A stretch of 36,358 bases of DNA from Sorangium cellulosum (GTDB lineage Bacteria; Myxococcota_A; Polyangia; Polyangiales; Polyangiaceae). Below the pieces are notes generated by a model. That model did no database searches and was not told the origin of the DNA. It saw nothing but the letters and a program-made list of their open reading frames with translations. The first letter of the stretch is position 1, and every line of letters starts with the position of its first letter. The position numbers and the translations under genes were made by a program. Positions 30,835-36,358 of the stretch are shown piece after piece. Location: contig DYPH01000020.1 of assembly GCA_020720045.1 (NCBI GenBank), positions 1-36,358 of the forward strand, given 5' to 3'.

Positions 30835-33129
30835 ATGAAGTCGGACCCTGAAGCGGAGACTCGCCGGAACGGTCGCCCATCTCCGGTCGCGCTCCCCGCC
30901 CGAGGATTGGCGCTCGCGACGGCGCTCCTGCTCGCGGGGGGGGCTGCTGCAACGCAGCTCGCCCTTTCGCCGCCGTGGCTCGGGTTGACGCTGGAGCGTC
31001 ACCCTGGCGCTGCGGTGATCGCTGCGGCGGTCGGGCCGTCGTCGAAAATCCCGGTCGGTACGACTTTGGTTGCCGTCGGTGGCGCCCCTCTGGATGAAAA
31101 CGACCTCATCGAAGAGCCCGACTATTTCGACACCTACCCGGAGATGGCCGCTTTCTTCGGGCGCCAATCCGACCTTGCCCGCGCCCTCGCGCAGCCGAAG
31201 GTGCGATTGACGATTCGCGACAATAAAGGTGATTTATTTTATGAAGTTACGCCTGTTCGTCGGCCGCTAGCAAGCCTGCCTGCCCTCTTCTGGTTTCCGC
31301 TCGTTTCCGGCCTCGTTGCCGCAATTCTCGGCCTCTGGGTCGCTGCGCTGCGCCCGCCGCCATCGAGCCGCAAAGGGGCGGGCCGCACCTCGAACAATCA
31401 CGCCGGGGCGATCCTTTTCGCGGCACTTGGACTCTGCATTCCCGTCTTCACGATCCCGGCGGCGATCTACGGCACGCGCGAGCTTGCGTTCTCTGGTGGG
31501 GTCTTTCGCGTGCTTTCGAGCATCAACCACATCGGGGCGCTCTCCTTCGGGATCTTTCTTCTTCTGCTATTTCTCAGCTTCCCGCGCCCAATTCTTTCTC
31601 TCAAAGCGCGCCTTGTCGTCCCGGCAATTTTCGTCCCTTGGATCCTCGCAGATGCTCTTCGAATTGCACCCAATCAGAGCTGGGGATCGCGAATTCCTAC
31701 CATGCTGGAGATGCTTGGTGCGATCGTCGCAGCGGTCGTCGCTTGGATCGTTGCAAAGAAGGATCCCGCTGCCCGCGCGACGCTCCGTTGGTTCGGTGTT
31801 TCGGTCCTACTCGGGGCATCGCTCTTCGTGTTTTCGACGGTCGGGACTTCGTTTCTTGGAGGAATTCCAGAACTTCCGCAGGGGTACGCCTTCGGGTTTT
31901 TTCTGTTGATGTTCGTCGGACTCGCGATCGGCGTCCGCCGTCATGCCCTCTTTGAACTCAACACGTGGTCTTACCGTATTCTCTTTGGAGTCGTCGGTGC
32001 GATCGCGCTCGTCGCCCTCGATGCACTGCTCGCGCTGCTGCTACCGCGCAACCGTGTCGTCGCCTCCTCGGCGTCGCTCCTTGCTGTCGGTCTTGTCTAC
32101 TTTCCGGTTCGAAATTGGCTGTGGGGTCGCATTGTGCGTCAGAAGACCATCGATGCCGATGCGCTCTTTCGCGATCTGTTGGCGGTTACGTTTGCGGCGA
32201 CGAGCATGGAGGTCGCAGAGCGATGGCAGGGGCTTCTGCGGAAGACTTTTGACGCCGAAACCCAAGTGATTCGTGAAGAAGAAGCGCCCGAAGAAGCCTC
32301 TGACCGGGTCCTCCTTGTCGACGAAGGGACGGCTCTCGTGCTCCCGCCTCTCGGAAATTCTCAAATTATTTCAGCGCTCTATCTTCGCTACCCGTGGAAG
32401 GGGAGTGGCCTCTTTGGCGAAGAGCATCGGGCTCTGGTGGAGGCGGCGTGGCGCTTTCTTGGGCACGCCCTCGCGGCCCGCGACTCCTTCGCGCGCGGCG
32501 CCCGTGAGGAGCGTGCACGCATTGCGGCCGACCTTCATGACGATGTCGGTGCCCGTCTGCTCACAAGTCTCCATGACGACAACCTCACCGAGACGCGCGC
32601 GACGGTGCGTACCGCCATTGGAGAAATGCGCGGAATCGTGAATGAACTCGTCGGAAAAACCCAGAGTCTTTCGACCCTCGAGGCCGACCTCCGCCACGAG
32701 ACCTTCACCCGTCTGGAGGCAGCAGGCCTATCGGTCAGATGGCCTATCTCTTTAAACACACTTGGGAATAGTTCGGATCCCGAGGGGGAGCCTCACGTCT
32801 CCTACCAGTTCTCGCGTCACCTCACGTCGATGCTGCGCGAAGCCCTTTCAAATGTGATTCGCCATGCGCGGGCGACGTCCGCCGAGGTGACTTGGTCCCC
32901 GGCGGACGGGCAGCTCGTTGTTGCCGTTGCCGACGACGGCCGCGGTCTCCCCGGCGGCGAGGCATCCACGTCGACGGTCGGCGGAAACGGCGTCGCAGGC
33001 CTTCGCCGCCGCGCTTCGCTCCTTGGGGGGGCGGTGACGATTCGCCCTCGCGCCGGCGCCGGGGAAGCAGGTACCATCGTAGAAATTGTGCTCCCCCTCG
33101 CGACCGTCCGCCACCGTTCTGAAGTTTAA
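30835..33129 (+). CDS. Multi-TM sensor histidine kinase with PDZ-like sensor, NarL/LiaS type
   Basis: A 764-residue membrane kinase. One N-terminal helix (about 24-44) is followed by a periplasmic PDZ-like segment (about 50-145; PPWLGLTLERH, VPVGTTLVAVGGAPLDENDL). Then come about nine hydrophobic helices between 150 and 415. A coiled linker leads to the HisKA_3 box ERARIAADLHDDVGARLL with phosphoacceptor His568, then N-box LREALSNVIRHA, DDGRG, and GNGVAGLRRRA. This kinase class pairs with LuxR-type regulators, and one starts three bases after its stop. ATG 30835 is chosen because the first helix follows directly; no good ribosome site is visible. The PDZ-like domain suggests sensing of peptides or envelope stress, by inference. 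Confidence 0.85.
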   Translation: MKSDPEAETRRNGRPSPVALPARGLALATALLLAGGAAATQLALSPPWLGLTLERHPGAAVIAAAVGPSSKIPVGTTLVAVGGAPLDENDLIEEPDYFDTYPEMAAFFGRQSDLARALAQPKVRLTIRDNKGDLFYEVTPVRRPLASLPALFWFPLVSGLVAAILGLWVAALRPPPSSRKGAGRTSNNHAGAILFAALGLCIPVFTIPAAIYGTRELAFSGGVFRVLSSINHIGALSFGIFLLLLFLSFPRPILSLKARLVVPAIFVPWILADALRIAPNQSWGSRIPTMLEMLGAIVAAVVAWIVAKKDPAARATLRWFGVSVLLGASLFVFSTVGTSFLGGIPELPQGYAFGFFLLMFVGLAIGVRRHALFELNTWSYRILFGVVGAIALVALDALLALLLPRNRVVASSASLLAVGLVYFPVRNWLWGRIVRQKTIDADALFRDLLAVTFAATSMEVAERWQGLLRKTFDAETQVIREEEAPEEASDRVLLVDEGTALVLPPLGNSQIISALYLRYPWKGSGLFGEEHRALVEAAWRFLGHALAARDSFARGAREERARIAADLHDDVGARLLTSLHDDNLTETRATVRTAIGEMRGIVNELVGKTQSLSTLEADLRHETFTRLEAAGLSVRWPISLNTLGNSSDPEGEPHVSYQFSRHLTSMLREALSNVIRHARATSAEVTWSPADGQLVVAVADDGRGLPGGEASTSTVGGNGVAGLRRRASLLGGAVTIRPRAGAGEAGTIVEIVLPLATVRHRSEV

Positions 33130-33132
33130 ACC

Positions 33133-33813
33133 ATGAGCCGTTTTCGACGTGCCTTGCTGGTCGAGGACCACCTGGCAACGCGCCAAAATCTTCGTCGCCT
33201 CGTCGAAAAGGCCTTTGAAGGTGTCGTCGTCGACGAGGCTGAGGACCTTGCGAGTGGTAGGCAGGCGGTGCTCAACGTCCGCTACGACCTGGCCCTCGTC
33301 GACCTACGGTTTCCCGACGGTTCCGGCTTCGATCTCCTCCGAACGCTTCGCGAATTTCAACCGGATGTGCTGGCGATCGTGGCGACGATCTACGACGATG
33401 ATGACCACCTTTTCTCGGCCATCGCCGCCGGTGCCGATGGCTATCTTCTGAAGGAGCAATCGCCCGATCTCCTCCTCGCTCATTTGCGAAATCTTTCCGA
33501 GGGCGTACCTGCTCTCTCCCCCGCCGTTGCGCGAAAGATGCTCGCGTATTTCCGAAGGACGCCCGTCTCCGAGCCGCCCCCGTCGATGCGCGAGATACTT
33601 GGCACGGGGGCGCAATCACCGCCGCTCCTTTCCCCACGGGAGACGGACGTTCTTTCGCTCATTGGGCGCGGCCTGCGGGGCGGCGAGGTGGCACAAATGC
33701 TGGCAATTACGGAGAATACCGTCGCCGGCTATGTGAAAGATATTTACCGAAAGTTGAACATCTCGTCACGCGCCGAGGCGGCTCTGGAGGCCCGTCGACG
33801 CGGGCTCGTTTGA
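33133..33813 (+). CDS. LuxR/NarL-family response regulator
   Basis: A 226-residue DNA-binding regulator. The receiver spans residues 1-125 with the acidic pair in VEDH (11-12), phosphoacceptor Asp57 in LVDLRFPDG, Thr89 region IVATIYDDD and Lys107 in YLLKEQ. The C-terminal LuxR-type helix-turn-helix (about 162-226) has LLSPRETDVLSLIGRGLRGGEVAQML and ENTVAGYVKDIYRKLN, the typical pattern. It is three bases after the kinase gene, so it is the cognate regulator. The four-lipoprotein array begins 140 bases downstream on the same strand and is a candidate target, though this is inference. Confidence 0.92.
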   Translation: MSRFRRALLVEDHLATRQNLRRLVEKAFEGVVVDEAEDLASGRQAVLNVRYDLALVDLRFPDGSGFDLLRTLREFQPDVLAIVATIYDDDDHLFSAIAAGADGYLLKEQSPDLLLAHLRNLSEGVPALSPAVARKMLAYFRRTPVSEPPPSMREILGTGAQSPPLLSPRETDVLSLIGRGLRGGEVAQMLAITENTVAGYVKDIYRKLNISSRAEAALEARRRGLV

Positions 33814-33953
33814 TCGGGCAAAGTGCTTCTGTCCCCCCTGAATCGGGGGTGGTGGTCGTCGCCCAGGTGGGTTTTTCTCCGCGATCGCTCAGCGCGTGCT
33901 GAGCCGCCCATCTGGGCGAACCGTCGAAGAGATCCCCGGGGAGATCGTAGATC
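33814..33953 (+). promoter_or_regulatory. Hairpin-rich leader of the lipoprotein array
   Basis: This 140-base gap contains several perfect hairpins: CCCCC/GGGGG (33834-33838 with 33845-33849), GCTCAGC/GCTGAGC (33887-33893 with 33898-33904) and CGCCC/GGGCG (33905-33909 with 33914-33918). Just before the start, ATCCCC can pair with GGGGA, masking the ribosome site GGGGAGA. A T5 run at 33872-33876 follows a weak stem. This could be an attenuating leader or simply a terminator plus structured 5' UTR. Confidence 0.45.
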
Positions 33954-34190
33954 ATGAATCCACTGAAAATTCGCCGCGCGCTCGGTGCGATGGCGCTGCT
34001 GGTGCCGCTCGCGACGGCGACCGGATGCACGCCAGCACCGAAGCTAGTGTCTCACGTCACCGGCGCTCGCGATCAGATGAAGTTTCTCGTCGTACAGGGC
34101 GGAAATCAAGAAGTCGTGAAGTGCCAAGTCAATCCGGATGGCTCGCTGGCTCAATGCCGAAAGCTCGCCGTAATCCTTCAGGATGAGTGA
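33954..34190 (+). CDS. Small lipoprotein 1 of the four-gene array
   Basis: A 78-residue predicted lipoprotein with a basic start, hydrophobic stretch and lipid-attachment Cys25 (ATATGC). The short mature part has a central segment KFLVVQGGNQEV and the two-cysteine motif CQVNPDG-x4-C (Cys57, Cys68), which recurs in variant form in the three following proteins. The likely location is the outer membrane. GGGGAGA lies about 14 bases before the ATG and may be partly masked by pairing. No named family is recognised. The next gene starts ten bases after the stop. Confidence 0.75.
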   Translation: MNPLKIRRALGAMALLVPLATATGCTPAPKLVSHVTGARDQMKFLVVQGGNQEVVKCQVNPDGSLAQCRKLAVILQDE

Positions 34191-34200
34191 GAGGAATATT

Positions 34201-34497
34201 ATGAATATCCGCAAGCTCGCTCTCCTCGGAACGTTCGTTCTTGGGCTCGCCACCTCCGGCTGCGTTACCCGCCGAATCATTGTTTTTCAAGACAATGCGA
34301 AGGCGCCGCTCACCGCGATGGAAGTTCAGAAGACTCAGAACTTTCTGTTCTACGCGCGTATTACCCACCAGTTTTACGTTTGTACGGACACCGACAAGGT
34401 CCTCGATTGCACGCTCGCTTGCAGTGCGCCGGGCGACGACTTGTCCTGCCCGCAGGCGACTGTGGACGGCAACAGTGTCTCCACCAATTACCGCTGA
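34201..34497 (+). CDS. Small lipoprotein 2 of the four-gene array
   Basis: A 98-residue predicted lipoprotein with Cys21 in LATSGC as the lipid-attachment site. The mature part has QNFLFYARITHQFYVC, then Cys61, Cys70, Cys74 and Cys83, suggesting two disulfides in the periplasm or at the cell surface. The pattern L-F-x-Y-x-I before the first cysteine also appears in protein 3. ATG 34201 is preferred over an upstream in-frame start at 34183 because GAGGAA lies five bases before it and the lipoprotein signal follows directly. Function unknown. Confidence 0.8.
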   Translation: MNIRKLALLGTFVLGLATSGCVTRRIIVFQDNAKAPLTAMEVQKTQNFLFYARITHQFYVCTDTDKVLDCTLACSAPGDDLSCPQATVDGNSVSTNYR

Positions 34498-34512
34498 ACG
34501 AAGAGGAGCATC

Positions 34513-34794
34513 ATGAAACGTATTTCGCTCGCGCTTCTCGCCGCCGCGGCGTCCACATCGATCGCGTGTGGCCCCCCGCCCAAGGTTCTCGTTCACCAAG
34601 AGTTCTTCCCGCCGGCCCTCGGCGAAGACAAAATCGCGCAAGAGAGCATGCAGTTAAGCGGTCAAAGCACCGACAAACAGCGTCTCTTCAACTACTCGAT
34701 CCGCATCTGCGACGTGAACCCGCAAGGGGTCGCAAAGCCGACGTGCAAAGAGACGCTGATCCTCGAAAACGTCAGTCCGAAGACCATCTACTGA
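34513..34794 (+). CDS. Small lipoprotein 3 of the four-gene array
   Basis: A 93-residue predicted lipoprotein with attachment Cys19 in STSIAC. The mature part includes KQRLFNYSIRICDVNPQG and a second cysteine at 78 (Cys66-x11-Cys78), the same C-x-V-N-P core as protein 1. It has no membrane segment after the signal and no enzyme motif. GAGGAG lies four bases before ATG 34513, and the gene follows the previous stop by 15 bases, so it is part of the same operon. Function unknown. Confidence 0.8.
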   Translation: MKRISLALLAAAASTSIACGPPPKVLVHQEFFPPALGEDKIAQESMQLSGQSTDKQRLFNYSIRICDVNPQGVAKPTCKETLILENVSPKTIY

Positions 34795-34802
34795 GGCACG
34801 CC

Positions 34803-35066
34803 ATGAAAAAGATCGCATTTGCGCTTTTCGCGCTGGCTGCACTCTCGGGATGCAGCGTCACTTCGACCTACCGGACCGCCGGCGGCTGGCGAAAGAACGC
34901 CGACGGAAAGCCGGTCCTCTATCAGACCTATCTCCAGGCAACTTGTGGCTATTTCGGCTGCTCGGACGAGGACTCGCACATGAAGCGGTGCACCCTCAAT
35001 CCGGACAACACGATGGTCTGCGTCGCCGACCCGGAAGCCGATCGGATTCTCAAAAAAGAGAATTGA
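34803..35066 (+). CDS. Small lipoprotein 4 of the four-gene array
   Basis: An 87-residue predicted lipoprotein with attachment Cys17 in ALSGC. It has Cys48 and Cys53 (CGYFGC) and the core motif RCTLNPDNTMVC (Cys63, Cys73), again C-x-L-N-P as in proteins 1 and 3. GAGG lies five bases before ATG 34803, which follows the previous stop by eight bases. The longer open frame that begins at 34380 runs through proteins 2 and 3 in another phase and is not used. A strong terminator closes the operon. Function unknown. Confidence 0.8.
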   Translation: MKKIAFALFALAALSGCSVTSTYRTAGGWRKNADGKPVLYQTYLQATCGYFGCSDEDSHMKRCTLNPDNTMVCVADPEADRILKKEN

Positions 35067-35095
35067 TTCGTCACTGATCGACGGGGGAGAAGGAG

Positions 35096-35130
35096 AGGGG
35101 CAAGATCGCGCGGCGATCGGGCCCCTTTTT
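35096..35130 (+). terminator. Strong intrinsic terminator of the lipoprotein array
   Basis: GGGGC (35097-35101) pairs with GCCCC (35121-35125), enclosing GATCGC/GCGATC (35104-35109 with 35113-35118) and loop GCG, with small symmetric internal loops, followed by TTTTT (35126-35130). It lies 30 bases after the stop of lipoprotein 4. Confidence 0.88.
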
Positions 35131-35160
35131 CATGGGTTTTCCAATTGACCATGCGCTCGC

Positions 35161-35298
35161 CACTGCCCATCGATCCACGGCGAACCGGTTAGCGCGCTTG
35201 CGCCGCCGATGGGCGCTTGCCAACCGGCTCTCGATTCGCTTGGGTGCGCGCCAGCACGCGCGCGCCATCGCGGCCGCGCCCACCTCAGGAGACTGCAC
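35161..35298 (+). promoter_or_regulatory. Highly structured leader before the SCP2-like gene
   Basis: GCCCATCG (35165-35172) pairs with CGATGGGC (35207-35214), enclosing a GCGC-rich inner hairpin. CCGGTT (35186-35191) inside the loop can pair with AACCGG (35222-35227) outside it, which would form a pseudoknot or an alternative fold. A further GCGCG-type hairpin lies near 35248-35270, just before the ribosome site AGGAG. It could be a structured 5' UTR; no known riboswitch class is recognised. Confidence 0.35.
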
Positions 35299-35727
35299 AT
35301 GGCTTTCGACTTCCCTTCCGCCGCCTGGACCGACGCCTACAAAGACGCCATCAACGCCAACGCGAATTACAAAGTCGCCGGGAAAGATTGGACTCACGGC
35401 GCTGTCGCGATGGTCGTGAAGGCAGAGCCCTCGGTCGGCATCGCCGAAGATCTCGGAATGATTCTCGATGTGCACGCCGGCGAGTGCCGCGGCTGTCGTC
35501 TTGTGGGCGCCTCGGAGGCCCAGGACGCGCCGTTCGTTGTCCAGGCGAGCTACGCCCAGTGGAAGGCGGTCATCAAGCGTGAGATCGACCCGACGAAGGC
35601 GCTCATGCAGGGGAAGCTGAAGCTCGTAAAGGGGCACATGCCGACGATGGTCAAGTACGTCCAGAGCTCCAAGGAGCTCGTCGAGAGCACCAGCCGCGTG
35701 CCGACGCGCTTCCCCGACGAGGGCTGA
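35299..35727 (+). CDS. SCP2 sterol-binding-domain protein
   Basis: A 142-residue cytoplasmic protein with an SCP2-like lipid-binding fold. Typical elements are FPSAAWTDAYKDAINANANYK at the start, a central sheet (AVAMVVKAEPSVGIAEDLGMILDV), VVQASYAQWKAVIKREIDPTKALMQGKLKLVKG and the C-terminal helix KYVQSSKELVES. Family members bind or carry hydrophobic molecules such as sterols, fatty acyl-CoA or alkanes; the ligand is unknown. ATG 35299 has AGGAG eight bases upstream; an upstream in-frame start at 35209 falls in structured non-coding sequence. A hairpin follows the stop. Confidence 0.85.
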   Translation: MAFDFPSAAWTDAYKDAINANANYKVAGKDWTHGAVAMVVKAEPSVGIAEDLGMILDVHAGECRGCRLVGASEAQDAPFVVQASYAQWKAVIKREIDPTKALMQGKLKLVKGHMPTMVKYVQSSKELVESTSRVPTRFPDEG

Positions 35728-35749
35728 CGCAACCGGAGCGTCGGTCGAC

Positions 35750-35783
35750 GGCAGGCGGCTCGCGAAAGCGGGCCGTTGCCTAT
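35750..35783 (+). terminator. Hairpin after the SCP2-like gene, possible terminator
   Basis: CGGCTCGC (35756-35763) pairs with GCGGGCCG (35768-35775, one wobble) around a GAAA tetraloop, with GGCA/TGCC extending the stem (35750-35753 and 35777-35780). It is followed only by TATTTG, so the T-tract is weak. It lies 22 bases after the stop codon. Confidence 0.5.
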
Positions 35784-35831
35784 TTGAGGCATTGATTTGG
35801 GAGCGGAAAAGCGGTCAGTATCCCGCGGCAT

Positions 35832-36358
35832 ATGGCTCAACATCCCACCCCCCTCGTGCTTGTGGCCGACGACGAGCCGGCGATGCGCGAGCTCGTCGAG
35901 CTCCACCTCCGACGCATGGCCGAGCCGCGCGTCGACGTGATCAGCGCAGAAGATGGCGAAGAGGCGTGGAAGCTCGCCCGCGAGCGCCTCCCCGATCTCG
36001 TGGTCCTCGACGTGATGATGCCGGGCATGAGCGGCTGGGAAGTTTGTCAGAAAATTCGGCAAGATGTCGCAGCGTTCGCCCACACGGGCGTGCTGATGCT
36101 CACCGGCATTGGCGAGACGGTCAACGCCCTCACGAGCCCCCTCTACGGCGCCGACGGCTACATCGACAAGCCCTTCGATCCCGAACTTTTTCAGGAAAAA
36201 GTCCGCGATACGCTCGAGAAGCGCGCGATCCTCCGTGAGGCGGTCGACCGCCCGAGCACTCTCCACTTGGAGAGCGCTCCGACGAAGAAGCTCGTAAAGA
36301 AGCCGGCCCCTGCGGCGAAGGCTCCGGCAGCAAAGGCTCCGGCAGCAAAGGCTCCGGC
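35832..36358 (+). CDS. Response regulator, cut by the window end
   Basis: The first 175 residues of a regulator whose end lies outside the window. The receiver has Asp13/Asp14 (VADDEP), phosphoacceptor Asp60 in VLDVMMPGMSGWEV, Thr91 and Lys113 (YIDKPFD), so it should be phosphorylated normally. After residue 145 the sequence turns into a Lys/Pro/Ala linker with AAKAP repeats encoded by 15-bp tandem DNA repeats at the very edge. An output domain may follow, or it may be a single-domain regulator with a basic tail. No kinase is adjacent in the window. ATG 35832 has no clear ribosome site. Confidence 0.85.
   Translation, partial: MAQHPTPLVLVADDEPAMRELVELHLRRMAEPRVDVISAEDGEEAWKLARERLPDLVVLDVMMPGMSGWEVCQKIRQDVAAFAHTGVLMLTGIGETVNALTSPLYGADGYIDKPFDPELFQEKVRDTLEKRAILREAVDRPSTLHLESAPTKKLVKKPAPAAKAPAAKAPAAKAP

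Noticed and set aside
35550-36266. 238-residue minus-strand frame
   Set aside because: It is opposite the SCP2-like gene and the clear receiver domain, and spans a terminator-like hairpin; a shadow frame.

Overview
The window is a GC-rich chromosomal segment, tightly packed with genes and without mobile elements, rRNA, tRNA or CRISPR. It most likely comes from a member of the Myxococcota, possibly the Polyangia. The main reasons are a canonical mglB-mglA pair (roadblock protein plus small GTPase with the TVPGQ switch that marks MglA), a FrzS/AglZ-type receiver plus coiled-coil protein, a soluble chemoreceptor-like protein with a CheA, several two-component systems, a PknB-type Ser/Thr kinase, glycine-rich lipoproteins and frequent GTG/TTG starts. 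The taxonomic call is inference from gene content.

Layout. 73-4485: a GtrA-type membrane protein; a coupled histidine kinase and REC-PATAN-roadblock regulator ending in a strong terminator; a convergent run of a 40-residue basic protein, a metallo-beta-lactamase-fold hydrolase and a BFD-type [2Fe-2S] protein. 4932-7684 (minus): mglB-mglA, with a frameshifted M20 peptidase upstream. 7786-12670: a glycine-rich lipoprotein, a lipoate-ligase-like protein, a GAF/HD-GYP protein (minus) and pdxH. 12921-17417: a tandem-GNAT protein, a DHH-type protein (minus) and the FrzS/AglZ-like protein, which has a pseudo-receiver and an 11-residue repeat block. 17424-22617: an amidohydrolase (minus), then a translationally coupled operon of CheW-like protein, mini-MCP, CheA with two Hpt domains, and a GNAT enzyme. 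22620-22734: a perfect 54-bp duplication. 22772-28069: a TPR metallopeptidase, adenosine deaminase and an HD-only relative of CCA-adding enzymes. 28082-33813: a Ser/Thr kinase with an outer-membrane-like partner (minus), and a PDZ-like multi-TM sensor kinase with a LuxR-type regulator. 33954-35066: four tandem small lipoproteins sharing a two-cysteine motif. 35299-36358: an SCP2-like protein and a response regulator cut by the window edge.

How it may fit together. In Myxococcus xanthus, MglA is set to the GDP state by the roadblock protein MglB, binds coiled-coil effectors such as AglZ and FrzS, and is controlled by the Frz chemosensory system through a cytoplasmic receptor. This window carries mglBA, a second roadblock domain fused to a receiver, a FrzS/AglZ-type protein and a cytoplasmic, methylation-enzyme-free chemosensory operon within about 22 kb. 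A polarity or surface-motility module is therefore a reasonable hypothesis, but the sequence alone does not prove it. The most novel-looking items besides that are the four-lipoprotein array with its hairpin-rich leader, the duplicated 54-bp structured element, and two intrinsic terminators placed at or inside the 5' ends of downstream genes.
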